Source: Bacteroidales bacterium
Lineage (GTDB): Bacteria; Bacteroidota; Bacteroidia; Bacteroidales; UBA932
Length of the DNA: 64,000 nt
Assembly (NCBI GenBank): GCA_017615445.1
Contig: JAGAAD010000031.1
Span: 1-64,000, forward strand
Reading direction: 5' to 3'
The notes below the pieces were generated by a model, which saw only the letters and a list, made by a program, of their open reading frames with translations, was not told the DNA's origin and searched no databases. Positions 17,588-26,702 of this stretch are shown here, one piece after another; within the stretch, counting starts at the first letter, position 1; the number at the start of each line of letters is the position of its first letter. A program made the position numbers and the translations under genes.

Positions 17588-20541
17588 CAGAGGGTTGCAA
17601 GTTTATGTTCGACAGTGTCCAGGACGTCGTCTCCTTCTTCCGAAGGGGTGTAGCCGTCGCGCACGCTTTCGTAGGTGACGACTGCCTGCTCTATGTTACC
17701 CCTTTCCACGAAGGAGTCTCCGAGGACTATGAACGCCTTCGCAAGCCAGTAGGACTGGTCCCCTGCCTTAGAAGCGAAATCGTAGACCTGGTTCTCCACT
17801 TCTGCGAAATCGCCGGCATCGAAACTGGACTGGATTATCAGATAGCGGGCCTCGGCGCCTTCCGGGGTACCGGGCTCAGCCGCAAGCTTTCTGAGGATCT
17901 TGAAGGCTTCGTCGCGCCGGCTCATAACCAGGTTGGACTTGGCCTGGATGTACTGGGCTTCCCTGCGCAGGGCCGGGGTGTCTGAATTGGACTCCACCGA
18001 CTTTGCGGACGAGAGAGCCTCGGCGTACATTCTTGCGCGGTAGGCCGAACGCATCTGGCCGGCCAGAGCCTCCGTCCTGCTGGAGAGCATTTCATTCTGG
18101 GCCAGCAGGCTAGAGTAAGCCGCATAGGCGTCTTCGAAATGCTCGAGAGAGTAAGAAATCGAGGCGTAGTTGACCATCGCCAGCTCGGCATAAGAGCCGC
18201 TCAGGCCTTCGTCTATGCTCTTGCGATAGTGCTCGCAGGCCTTTTCTTTCTGACCGAGATTCTTGTACGACTCAGCCAGGTAATAGTAGGCTGTGGGCAC
18301 ATTCTTGGCGTCCGGATACTGGCTGATGAAGCGGATGAAGGAGGTCACAGCGCCGGAGTAATTCTTCGCGAGGAAAACCTGCTCGGCTGTGTTGTAGTAC
18401 AACTGCATCCTGTCCGCATCGCTCGTTCCTGTGCTCAGGTTATTGGCCTCCAGATACTCTATGTACTTCTCAGGCTGCTTCTTAGCGTTGTAGATTGACT
18501 GAATCGAAAGGAGTGCGTCGTTGGAGTACTCCGTCCCGGGCATGTCCGAAACCACCTGCTTGTAACACACGAGGGCTTCGTCGAACTTGGAGGAGTTCCT
18601 CAGGACCATGCCCTTACCCATCCTGGCCTTCGCGATAAACTCCATGTCCGTGGTGTTCTCTTCCAAAGTCTCGAAGGCGTTGATGGCGAGAGCGTCGTCG
18701 CCGACTTCGTTGTAGGCCCTTCCGAGCTCATACATCGCCTGATTGTAGTACTTGCTGGCGGGAACGGCGCTCTTCACCATCGAGAGGGCCTTCACCTTGC
18801 GGGCCTTGTCCCCCACCAGGCCGTAGGCTACGCCCTGATGATAGTACGGGTAAATGTCCGTGGAGGAAGGATTTTCGTTTATGTAGGCCTGGTAGTTCGC
18901 GGCGGCGCCGGAATAGTCCTTGCGGGCGAAATCGCAGTCCGCACGCCTGAGCAGAGCGTCCGCTCTCGCGAAGGAGTCCTTGCTCTTTATGTAGGTGTCG
19001 AACCACTTCGCCGCATTGGCGTAGTCCCCTTGCTTGAAATGAGTGTAAGCGATTCCGTAGGGGATCAGCTTCCCTTCCTGGCGTCCGTCCAGAGCCGAAA
19101 GGTTATACAGATCGGTGTAGACCTTAAGGGCCTCTTTGTAATCTTCCGTGCGGAAATAGGTCTCGGCCAATGTGTACCTGCAGAGCTGGTTGAAGCGGTC
19201 GCTCTTCGGGAAGTAATAGGCCGAAGCGGCCTTGAGGTAACGCACGGCGTCCTTATACGCTCCGCCTCTGAGGAGCTGCTCAGCCCTCAGGTAATTGGCT
19301 TTGACGTAGTTAATCTTCTGGACGTCCGTCAGCTCGTCTATATTGTCGTACGCCTCCACCGCGGCTGAGTAGTCGCGCTTGCGCAGCGAGGACATCGCCA
19401 GATAGTCGTAGATCATCTCGCCCTTGCGGGATGTGTTGTACTTCGCAATGTAATCCGCGAACACTGAATCGTTGCCGTCCAGGTCGAAGGCTAACTTGGC
19501 GTAGTTGAAGAAGGCGTCTTCCTTGATGACGTCGTCGTAGTCCTTGGACGATGCGTCCTTGAAGCAGGCCATCGCCTTCACCTTGTTCTTGAGCTTGATG
19601 TATGAGTGTCCCAGCTGATAGGATGCGATCTGTCCTATGCTGTCCGTCTTGTCAGTCATCTGCTCGAAGTACTTCACCGCATTCTGGTAGTCTCCCAGAG
19701 CGTAATACACCGAGCCGGCGTGGAAATAATCGGAGCTGGAACCTGAAGAGATGTTCTCCCAGCCCAGATACTCCCTGGCCTTTCCTGCATCTCCGGCCAC
19801 CAGATAAGACTCGGACAGGAGCCTGGACATGTGCTGCTTGCTCTCAGGAGTGAGCTCCGGGAAGATCTTCTCGCCGTTCGTGACCACGTAGGAGTAGTCC
19901 TTCATCATGAAGTGGCAGTCTACCAGATAGAACTCGCTGAGCACCCTGAAGCGCTCGTCCGTCTTCGTCAGATCGAACCACGAGGCGGCCTTTTCGAAAT
20001 CGCTTCTTCCGTAGGCTATGCTGCCCAGGGCAAAGCGGGCGGGATTCAGATACTGCGATTCGCGGCCGGTGCACTCGAGGAAACTCTCCTCTGCTTCCGC
20101 CACATTGCCGGCATTGTAGGCCGCAAAGCCTTTTTTGTACCAGTACTCGCTGAGCTCAGCCCTGCTCAGACGCGTCTTGCTCACCTTCGCGAACTCTTCG
20201 CCTGCCTTCGCATACTCTCCTTCGTCGAACAGAAGGAGTGCATACTCATAATGCACTGCGGAGTTGATCATAGTCTTCGGATGCGCGGCGTCCATAGACT
20301 CCACCCTGCGGCCGCAGTTCCTGCTGCGGAGCTTCACGGCGCAGAGGAGGGCATAGTCTTCGCACAGATCGTCTCCGGCCTGCTGCTCGAACAGGGACAT
20401 CGCCCGTTCGTACATGCCGTGGCGGTACATATCCAATGCGGTTTTGTATGCTTTAGTGTCCCTGGAAAAGGCAACGGGCATACTCAGGAGAGCGAGAACT
20501 GCCGTCAGAACGGCAAACTTTAGGAGCGGGAAAACCCTCAT
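17587..20541 (-). CDS. Large periplasmic TPR-repeat protein
   Basis: 984 residues. An N-terminal signal peptide (about 1-26) is followed by tetratricopeptide-like helix pairs along nearly the entire length, with repeated motifs of the type YxxGxYxxAxxxF and A..YYLAESYKNLG. Such solenoids act as protein-protein scaffolds; together with the coupled outer-membrane barrel, an envelope assembly or gliding/secretion-associated role is possible but not shown. No catalytic domain is seen. Its promoter is at 20579-20586. Confidence 0.75.
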   Translation of the reverse strand: MRVFPLLKFAVLTAVLALLSMPVAFSRDTKAYKTALDMYRHGMYERAMSLFEQQAGDDLCEDYALLCAVKLRSRNCGRRVESMDAAHPKTMINSAVHYEYALLLFDEGEYAKAGEEFAKVSKTRLSRAELSEYWYKKGFAAYNAGNVAEAEESFLECTGRESQYLNPARFALGSIAYGRSDFEKAASWFDLTKTDERFRVLSEFYLVDCHFMMKDYSYVVTNGEKIFPELTPESKQHMSRLLSESYLVAGDAGKAREYLGWENISSGSSSDYFHAGSVYYALGDYQNAVKYFEQMTDKTDSIGQIASYQLGHSYIKLKNKVKAMACFKDASSKDYDDVIKEDAFFNYAKLAFDLDGNDSVFADYIAKYNTSRKGEMIYDYLAMSSLRKRDYSAAVEAYDNIDELTDVQKINYVKANYLRAEQLLRGGAYKDAVRYLKAASAYYFPKSDRFNQLCRYTLAETYFRTEDYKEALKVYTDLYNLSALDGRQEGKLIPYGIAYTHFKQGDYANAAKWFDTYIKSKDSFARADALLRRADCDFARKDYSGAAANYQAYINENPSSTDIYPYYHQGVAYGLVGDKARKVKALSMVKSAVPASKYYNQAMYELGRAYNEVGDDALAINAFETLEENTTDMEFIAKARMGKGMVLRNSSKFDEALVCYKQVVSDMPGTEYSNDALLSIQSIYNAKKQPEKYIEYLEANNLSTGTSDADRMQLYYNTAEQVFLAKNYSGAVTSFIRFISQYPDAKNVPTAYYYLAESYKNLGQKEKACEHYRKSIDEGLSGSYAELAMVNYASISYSLEHFEDAYAAYSSLLAQNEMLSSRTEALAGQMRSAYRARMYAEALSSAKSVESNSDTPALRREAQYIQAKSNLVMSRRDEAFKILRKLAAEPGTPEGAEARYLIIQSSFDAGDFAEVENQVYDFASKAGDQSYWLAKAFIVLGDSFVERGNIEQAVVTYESVRDGYTPSEEGDDVLDTVEHKLATL

Positions 20542-20578
20542 ATGTTTGAGTAAAAAATTATTAACGTTTTAAATCCGT

Positions 20579-20586
20579 CAAATTTA
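20579..20586 (-). promoter_or_regulatory. -7 element of the TPR/barrel operon
   Basis: Minus-strand TAAATTTG, a full TAnnTTTG match, 37 bases upstream of the TPR gene start. It lies only 13 bp from the plus-strand ftsE -7 element, so the two divergent promoters overlap. No clear TTTG at -33. Confidence 0.6.
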
Positions 20587-20599
20587 CTAAATTTCTCGC

Positions 20600-20624
20600 T
20601 ATATTTGTAGTGTTTCACTACAAA
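20600..20624 (+). promoter_or_regulatory. ftsE promoter -7 element with overlapping hairpin
   Basis: TATATTTG (20600-20607) is a consensus -7 box. Its last bases begin a perfect 9-bp palindrome, TTTGTAGTG (20604-20612), loop TTT, CACTACAAA (20616-20624). The palindrome covers the expected transcription start, so it could be an operator or a 5'-end RNA hairpin. The ATG follows at 20639. Confidence 0.55.
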
Positions 20625-20638
20625 AAATTCACTTTTTG

Positions 20639-21358
20639 ATGGTCCAGGACAAGGAAGCTCTGATTACTCTCAGAAACGCCGACATAAAAGGCGGAGACGA
20701 GACTGTCCTCTATGATGTGGACATGGACATTTACCCCGGAGATTTCGTCTACATAGTAGGCAAAGTCGGCTCCGGAAAGACCTCGATTATCAAGACATTC
20801 ATTGCCGAATATCCCCTCGAGAAAGGCAAATGCGACGTCTGCGGTTTCAGAGTCCATAACCTCCGCACGAGAGACATTCCCCTGCTCCGCAGAAAATGCG
20901 GAGTGGTCTTCCAGGACTTCATGCTCCTGACGGACAGAAGCGTCCACGACAATCTGGAGTTCGTCCTCACCGCCACCGGCTGGAAGAAAGGCCCCGCCAC
21001 TGAAAAGCGCATCGAGGAAGTCCTCAACGAGGTGGGCATGGAGACCAAAGGGCACAAAATGCCCCACCAGCTCTCAGGAGGCGAGCAGCAGCGAGTCGCG
21101 ATCGCCCGCGCAATCCTCAACTGGCCGGAAATCATTCTGGCCGACGAACCCACCGGAAACTTGGACTCCGAGACTGCGGACGGCATCATGAAACTCTTCC
21201 GCAAGCTGAACGAATCCTTCGGCACCGCCGTGGTGATAGTCACACACGACCGCAACATCTTCGAGAACTACCCGGGAAGGGTGTTCGTCTGCGCAGACGA
21301 GCACTGCCGGGAGATCAGCCGCTCGGACGCAGCGATAGACCTCAGCATCTCGTTATGA
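20639..21358 (+). CDS. ftsE: Cell-division ATP-binding protein FtsE
   Basis: 239 residues, an ABC ATPase of the FtsE/LolD type. Walker A is GKVGSGKTS (about 43-51), Q-loop VVFQDFMLL, signature LSGGEQQR, Walker B IILADEPTGNLD, H-loop VTHDR. With FtsX it controls peptidoglycan hydrolysis at the septum; ftsX is not adjacent, as is common in Bacteroidetes. The ATG at 20639 is preferred over a TTG one codon earlier. Its stop overlaps the nth start (ATGA). Confidence 0.85.
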   Translation: MVQDKEALITLRNADIKGGDETVLYDVDMDIYPGDFVYIVGKVGSGKTSIIKTFIAEYPLEKGKCDVCGFRVHNLRTRDIPLLRRKCGVVFQDFMLLTDRSVHDNLEFVLTATGWKKGPATEKRIEEVLNEVGMETKGHKMPHQLSGGEQQRVAIARAILNWPEIILADEPTGNLDSETADGIMKLFRKLNESFGTAVVIVTHDRNIFENYPGRVFVCADEHCREISRSDAAIDLSISL

Positions 21359-21984
21359 CCCGGAAAGCCCGCTACGAAGCGATAGTCCGCTGGTTCGCGC
21401 AGAACGCCCCGAACGCCCAGTCCGAGCTCGATTTCCGCAGCCCCTACCAGCTGATCTGCGCGGTCGTCCTGTCCGCCCAGTGCACGGACAAGCGGGTGAA
21501 CATGGTCACCCCGGCGCTGTTCGAGCGCTACCCGGACGTGGACCGGCTCGCCGCCGCCGCGCCCGAAGAGGTCTACGAAATAATAAAGTCCGTCTCCTAC
21601 CCGAACAGCAAGGCCGCCCATCTGGTGGGCATGGCCCAAAGGCTGAGGGACGTCTATGGCGGGCAGGTGCCCTCGGACATAGACGAACTGATGAGCCTGC
21701 CCGGAGTGGGCCGCAAGACCGCGAATGTGGTCGCCTCCATAGTCTACGACAAGCCGGTGATCGCCGTGGACACGCACGTTTTCAGGGTGGCCCGCAGGCT
21801 CGGCCTGTCCGACGGCAAGACCCCGGAGGCCGTGGAACGCGACCTGGAAGCGCACATCGCCCCCGAGCAGCGGCCGGTGGCGCACCACTGGCTGATTCTG
21901 CACGGCCGCTATATATGCACGGCACGCACCCCCCGTTGCGGAGAGTGCGCGCTGAAAGAATTCTGTAAGTCTTATAAGGCCTAG
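21355..21984 (+). CDS. nth: Endonuclease III (DNA glycosylase/AP lyase)
   Basis: 209 residues, standard length. The helix-hairpin-helix LPGVGRKTA carries the catalytic Lys region, VDTHVFRVA carries the catalytic Asp, and the C-terminal [4Fe-4S] loop has the exact C-X6-C-X2-C-X5-C spacing. It removes oxidised pyrimidines in base-excision repair. It is translationally coupled to ftsE. Its stop TAG sits in the palindrome CTAG that also supplies the stop of the convergent mutase gene. Confidence 0.95.
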   Translation: MTRKARYEAIVRWFAQNAPNAQSELDFRSPYQLICAVVLSAQCTDKRVNMVTPALFERYPDVDRLAAAAPEEVYEIIKSVSYPNSKAAHLVGMAQRLRDVYGGQVPSDIDELMSLPGVGRKTANVVASIVYDKPVIAVDTHVFRVARRLGLSDGKTPEAVERDLEAHIAPEQRPVAHHWLILHGRYICTARTPRCGECALKEFCKSYKA

Positions 21985-23642
21985 CTGCAGAACTGAGCCT
22001 TGAGGGCAGCGATCTTGTCGTCCGCATCCGCTCCCTTCGCCCCGAAATAGAACTTGATCTTGGGCTCCGTTCCGGAAGGACGCACGCTCACCACATCGCC
22101 TGCTTCGTCGAAGAACTGCAGGACGTTCGATTTCGGCTGGCCGGTCTTCTCGGGCTCCAGATAATCTATCACCTTCGTCACCGGGCTGCCGCACAGATCC
22201 TTCGGAGGATCGGCCCTGAGACCGGCCATGATCGCGGCGATCTCTTCCTGGCCGCTCTTGCCCTTGCGGACCACGGACACAAGGCCTTCCTTGCGGTAGC
22301 CGTACTCTTTGTAGATCTTCTGCATCAGCTGATACAGCGTCAGACCCTGCTCGGCCGCCCAGGCTGCGGCTTCAGCCACCATCGCGGACGCGATCTGCGC
22401 GTCCTTGTCGCGAACGAACTGGCCTACATTGAAGCCGTAGCTCTCCTCGCCTCCGCAGACGAACTCGCCGTCTTTTTCGTTGCGCTTGACCACCTCGGCG
22501 ATGTACTTGAAGCCGGTCAGGACGTTGTAGACCGGAATTCCGAAGCTCTCGCAGATTTCGCGGATAAGCTCCGTGGTAACTATAGTCTTGACCACATATT
22601 TTCCTGCGCCGAGGGTTCCGAGCTCCTTGCGGCGGCTGAGGATGTAGTAAGTCATCAAAGATGCAGTCTGGTTACCGTTGAAGAGCACCATCTTGCCTTC
22701 GTCGTCTCTCACTGCAATTCCCATACGGTCCGCATCCGGGTCGGTCGCGATAACTATGTCCGCACCAGTCTCGTCGGCCTTGGCGATAGCCATCTTCAGG
22801 GCTGAAGGCTCCTCCGGGTTCGGGGACATCACGGTGGGGAAATTACCGTCCGAGACATCCTGCTCGGGGACGTGGATCACGTTCTCGAAGCCGAGACGCT
22901 TGAGGGTCTCGGGAACGAGACGGACACCGCAGCCGTGAAGCGGGGTGTAGACGAACTTGAAGCCGGCATGCTTACGGCAGATGTCCTTGCTGAGAGTCAG
23001 CGAGAGGATGTCGCGCAGATAGCACTCGTCCTCGGCTGCGCCCATCATCTCTATCTTCCCCGCTCCTGCGCCGGGTTTGAACTTCACCTGCGAGGGGGAT
23101 GTGATCTTCGCCACTTCGGCGACTATGTCCTTGTCCACGGGAGAGGTGATCTGACCGCCGTCCGACCAGAAGACTTTGTAGCCGTTGTACTCCTTCGGAT
23201 TGTGCGAGGCTGTGACCATCACGCCGGCTGTCGCGCCCTTGAGACGGATGCTGTAGGACAGTTCGGGAGTCGGGCGGATGTCGTCGAAAAGATAAACGTG
23301 CAGGCCGTTCGCACTCAGGACGTCCGCCGTGATGCGGGCGAACTCGCGGCTGTTGTTACGGCTGTCGAACGAGATGCACACCTTGATGTCGGAGCCCTTG
23401 ACATTCGCCAGAATGTAGTTCGCAAGGCCCTGGGTGGCCATTCCCACCGTGTACTTGTTCATTCTGTTTGTTCCAGCGCCCATTATGCCGCGAAGGCCGC
23501 CGGTGCCGAACTCCAGATTACGGTAGAAGGCATCCTCCAAAGCGACAGGATCCCCTGCCATCAATTCCTTGACTTCCTTTCGGGTCTGCTCGTCGAACTC
23601 CTCAGAGAGCCACGACTGCGCGATAGTTTTATAATCTGCCAT
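21981..23642 (-). CDS. Phosphoglucomutase/phosphomannomutase family protein
   Basis: 553 residues, the long PGM2/PgcA-like subfamily of alpha-phosphohexomutases (Glc-1-P to Glc-6-P). Landmarks are TGGLRGIMG near residue 50, TASHNPKEYNGYK with the phosphoserine (about 143), DPDADRMG metal loop, GGEESYG sugar loop and RPSGTEPKIKFY phosphate loop. All are intact. It is the second mutase in the window and is clearly distinct from the shorter GlmM type at 813-2234. Transcribed alone from a promoter at 23675-23682. Confidence 0.9.
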   Translation of the reverse strand: MADYKTIAQSWLSEEFDEQTRKEVKELMAGDPVALEDAFYRNLEFGTGGLRGIMGAGTNRMNKYTVGMATQGLANYILANVKGSDIKVCISFDSRNNSREFARITADVLSANGLHVYLFDDIRPTPELSYSIRLKGATAGVMVTASHNPKEYNGYKVFWSDGGQITSPVDKDIVAEVAKITSPSQVKFKPGAGAGKIEMMGAAEDECYLRDILSLTLSKDICRKHAGFKFVYTPLHGCGVRLVPETLKRLGFENVIHVPEQDVSDGNFPTVMSPNPEEPSALKMAIAKADETGADIVIATDPDADRMGIAVRDDEGKMVLFNGNQTASLMTYYILSRRKELGTLGAGKYVVKTIVTTELIREICESFGIPVYNVLTGFKYIAEVVKRNEKDGEFVCGGEESYGFNVGQFVRDKDAQIASAMVAEAAAWAAEQGLTLYQLMQKIYKEYGYRKEGLVSVVRKGKSGQEEIAAIMAGLRADPPKDLCGSPVTKVIDYLEPEKTGQPKSNVLQFFDEAGDVVSVRPSGTEPKIKFYFGAKGADADDKIAALKAQFCS

Positions 23643-23660
23643 ATTATCGGTTAGTTAGTT

Positions 23661-23692
23661 TTTGTTTTAGTTTTCAAATTTAAATATTTTTG
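23661..23692. promoter_or_regulatory. Back-to-back promoters of the mutase and methyltransferase genes
   Basis: Plus strand: TTTG (23661-23664), 20 bp, TATTTTTG (23685-23692), and ATG 5 nt later, a leaderless layout. Minus strand: TAAATTTG (23675-23682), 32 bases before the mutase ATG. The two -7 boxes are separated by 2 bp, so both polymerases cannot bind at once. Confidence 0.7.
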
Positions 23693-23697
23693 TCTTA

Positions 23698-24804
23698 ATG
23701 AAAAAGACGTTCGCGGAAATAATGGCGGCGGAGCTGGCCGAGGCCAGTTCGAGGGTTTTGTCGAAGGTGCCGGAGTGGAAGTGTCTGGAATGGGTCGAAG
23801 TTCCGGACAGGCTGAGTTCGGAGCAGTGTTCGTCGTCTGCTACAGCCATCTACAAAGCGGGGCTTCTGAGAAACTGCAAGACCATCGCCGATCTGACCGG
23901 AGGTCTCGGAGTGGATAGCTGGGCTTTTTCCCGGACAGCTGAAAAAGTCTACCATAACGAAATAAAAGACAGCCTCCTGAAGGCGACCGAGAAAAACTTC
24001 AAAGCCCTCGGAGTCACAAACGTCATATTCAGCCTTCAGTATGCGGAAGACCGCATCAAGACTCTTCCGGCAGTGGATGCGATCTATCTGGATCCGGCCA
24101 GAAGAGACGATGTGGGTAAGAAAGTTTTCCTGGTCGAGGATTGCCGCCCGGACGTGCTGAAGCTGCTTCCGGACCTGCTCGCCAAGGCCCCGAAGATTCT
24201 TATCAAACTCTCCCCCATGGCCGACCCGACCATGCTGCGCGAACGCTTCGGCGCAAAACTCCGCGAACTGCACGTAGTCAGCCTGAAAGGCGAAGTCAAG
24301 GAACTGCTTCTGCTCCTCACCCGCGAGGACAACGAGTCCACCCGAATCATTGTCACCAATCTTAAAGACGCGCTGGTCTTCCTGCCGGAAGAAGAGCGCG
24401 ATGCTCAGGCCGCTTATCCCCTGAATCTCAACGACTTGCATTATTTGTTCGAGCCGGATCCCGCCCTTACTAAAGCCGGCGCTTTCAAGCTGATCTGCAA
24501 GCGGCTTGGACTTACGAAACTGGCACCTTCCACTCACCTTTATCTGAGTGATAAGCCCTGCTCTTTCGGAAAGAGCTACGAGATTCTCGATGTGTTCGAT
24601 CTGAATAAAGCGGGGATGAAAGCATGCGTGGCAAAATACCCGGAAGCAGAGGTATCGGCACGCAATGTGCCCATCAGTTCGGACGAGTTGCGCTCGCGGC
24701 TGGGAGTCCGGCCTTCGGCCGACACCCACATCTTCGCAGTTACGATAGACCTTCAAATTGGTCCCACCCGAAAACTCATAATTGCCCGGCGAGAAATCGG
24801 GTAA
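23698..24804 (+). CDS. Class I SAM-dependent methyltransferase with THUMP-like C-terminus
   Basis: 368 residues. The SAM-binding motif I ADLTGGLGVDS is at about 64-74, the acidic motif II region HNEIK at about 89, and the motif IV-like YLDPARR at about 125-131 (DPA, RNA-methylase type). The C-terminal ~80 residues match the 'THUMP-like domain' arrangement. It probably methylates RNA, but the target is unknown. Single-gene transcript, leaderless; its stop codon lies inside the first hairpin of a family B repeat. Confidence 0.75.
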   Translation: MKKTFAEIMAAELAEASSRVLSKVPEWKCLEWVEVPDRLSSEQCSSSATAIYKAGLLRNCKTIADLTGGLGVDSWAFSRTAEKVYHNEIKDSLLKATEKNFKALGVTNVIFSLQYAEDRIKTLPAVDAIYLDPARRDDVGKKVFLVEDCRPDVLKLLPDLLAKAPKILIKLSPMADPTMLRERFGAKLRELHVVSLKGEVKELLLLLTREDNESTRIIVTNLKDALVFLPEEERDAQAAYPLNLNDLHYLFEPDPALTKAGAFKLICKRLGLTKLAPSTHLYLSDKPCSFGKSYEILDVFDLNKAGMKACVAKYPEAEVSARNVPISSDELRSRLGVRPSADTHIFAVTIDLQIGPTRKLIIARREIG

Positions 24805-24864
24805 AATCTCGCCAAAATGGGCAAAAACTGTCCAAACGGCGAGAAATAGGGCAAAAACTCGCCG
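24788..24864 (+). repeat. Tandem hairpin repeat, family B-like
   Basis: Two hairpins, GGCGAGA/TCTCGCC (24788-24794 with 24807-24813) and CGGCGAG/CTCGCCG (24837-24843 with 24858-24864), with loops and spacer carrying three copies of a GGGCAAAAAC-like motif. It overlaps the methyltransferase stop and lies between two convergent genes, where it may also serve as their terminator. Confidence 0.5.
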
Positions 24865-24875
24865 AAAGCCGGAAA

Positions 24876-26702
24876 CTAAGGGTTAAGGAGATAGCGGGTC
24901 CAGAACTCGCGATCCGCTTCGTTGTCGTGCAGGCTCTGCTCGCCGCGGTAGCCGTGCATGCCGTCCGGATAGAGCATAAGGTCGAACTGCTTGCCGTTTC
25001 TCTGAAGCGAATCCACCAGAAGCAAAGTATTCTGCAGGTGCACATTGTCGTCGCCGGTGCCGTGGGTCAGCTTCAGCCTCGAACGGGAAGGATCGTAGTT
25101 ACGGACATAGTTCAGCACACGGGCCCTGGCATAGCCCTCCGGATTGCGCTCCGGAGTGTCCATGAAGCGCTCGGTGTAATGTGAGTCGTAGAGCACCCAG
25201 TCGTAGACTCCCCCTCCGGCCACTCCGCAGCGGAAGAGGTCCGGGTGGTTCATCACCAGCATCGCGGTCATCGTGCCTCCGAAGGAGAAGCCCTCGATTC
25301 CGATGCGCTCAGCATCCACATAAGGCAGCGCCCCGAGCCAGCGGGCCCAGGTGCAGGCGTCCTGGACCGGCACACTCACCACATCGCGGTAGACCAGGTC
25401 CGTGCCCTTGCGGCCGTTGTGGCCGGCGGCGCGCGTGTCCACGATCGCGCGGATCACGCCGTTCTCCCAGAACCACTCGAGCATGGGGTTCGCCCTGCGC
25501 TTGAAATCGCGGACGTAGGGGTTGTCCGGCCCGCCGTAGATTTCCATCACCACCGGGTACTTCTTCGAAGGGTCGAAGTCCCTGGGCAGCGCGATTGCGG
25601 CCGGCACTTTCTGCCCGTCGGACATCTCGGCGTAGACTATCTCGAAGCGCGGCCCGGGTTCAGGCGCTTCGGCGGGCTGCACGCCATCCGGCTTGGACAG
25701 CGCCTTGCGCAGATCGATCGTGTAGGGAGCCCAGTCCGAGTTGATGTCCGAATAAATGGCTTCCGCCTTCTTCGCGCGCAGGTCCAGCGAGATGACGATC
25801 ACCGCGCGGTCCGGGTCCGAGAGCAGCCTCTGGCGCCCCTTGCGGTCCACGCTGTAGAGGCAGGGATGCACGTCCGAATCGCGGTAAGACGTGAAATAGA
25901 CGGTGCCCGATTTCTCGTCCACGTCGAGCAGCGAGATGCGCCAGTTCACGCCCGAAGTCAGACGTCTGAGGGTCTTGCCGTCGTAGGAAAGGAAGTAGAT
26001 CTGCTGCCAGCCGGTCTCGAACGCGCGGGACATGTAGAGGCCCTCGCGGGTGAAGAGCATGTCCTGCATCCAGTCCAGCCAGGTGGGGTAAGTCTCGTGG
26101 TAGATCAGGGTCTTGGAGCCGTCGGCCGCGTCCACGGCGAACAGCTCGAGTTCCTGCTGCACCCGCGGCTCGCGCTGCACGAAAAGCTGCTTGCTGTCCG
26201 CGCCCCAGAAAGGAGTGCCGAAATACTGGTCCTCAGCCTCGTCGAAATCCGCCCAGACTATCTTGGAGGGCTCATCCAATGACACTATTCCCACCCTAAC
26301 CGCAGGGTTGGGGTCGCCTGCTAGCGGATAGCGGGTTTCGCTCAGGCTGCCCCCCTTCGAGCCGTAGGGCGAATAGATCGGAAACATCCGAACCACCGAA
26401 TTGTCAAAGCGGTAGAACGCCAGTTTGCGTGAGTCCGGGCTCCACCAGAAGGCCTTGTACCTGGACGAGCGACCGAAGATCTCTTCGTAGTAGACCCAGG
26501 ATGCGTAGCCGTTCAGGATGACGTCCGAGCCGTCGTCCGTAAGACGCACGGCCTCCCCTCCCGCCACCGGGCGGACAAAGAGATCGCCGCCGGATGTGAA
26601 TGCCACCAGAGTGGAATCGGGAGAATATGTAGGATTGGTTTCCTGGGCGAGGGCGCAGAAAGCGAAAAGGCTCGCCGCAAACAGCAGTATCAAACGTTTC
26701 AT
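24876..26702 (-). CDS. Dipeptidyl peptidase IV (S9B), secreted
   Basis: 608 residues. Signal peptide at about 1-19 (cleavage after ALAQ). In the propeller, YYEEIFGRSSRY holds the Glu-Glu pair that anchors the substrate N-terminus in DPP IV. The hydrolase domain has GFSFGGTM (nucleophile Ser), GTGDDNVH (Asp) and DGMHGY (His). It should release Xaa-Pro dipeptides in the periplasm or at the surface. The start is placed at the Met before the signal peptide; its ATG overlaps the helicase stop (ATGA). It is a separate paralogue from the S9 enzyme at 5573-7441, which has NE in place of EE. Confidence 0.9.
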   Translation of the reverse strand: MKRLILLFAASLFAFCALAQETNPTYSPDSTLVAFTSGGDLFVRPVAGGEAVRLTDDGSDVILNGYASWVYYEEIFGRSSRYKAFWWSPDSRKLAFYRFDNSVVRMFPIYSPYGSKGGSLSETRYPLAGDPNPAVRVGIVSLDEPSKIVWADFDEAEDQYFGTPFWGADSKQLFVQREPRVQQELELFAVDAADGSKTLIYHETYPTWLDWMQDMLFTREGLYMSRAFETGWQQIYFLSYDGKTLRRLTSGVNWRISLLDVDEKSGTVYFTSYRDSDVHPCLYSVDRKGRQRLLSDPDRAVIVISLDLRAKKAEAIYSDINSDWAPYTIDLRKALSKPDGVQPAEAPEPGPRFEIVYAEMSDGQKVPAAIALPRDFDPSKKYPVVMEIYGGPDNPYVRDFKRRANPMLEWFWENGVIRAIVDTRAAGHNGRKGTDLVYRDVVSVPVQDACTWARWLGALPYVDAERIGIEGFSFGGTMTAMLVMNHPDLFRCGVAGGGVYDWVLYDSHYTERFMDTPERNPEGYARARVLNYVRNYDPSRSRLKLTHGTGDDNVHLQNTLLLVDSLQRNGKQFDLMLYPDGMHGYRGEQSLHDNEADREFWTRYLLNP

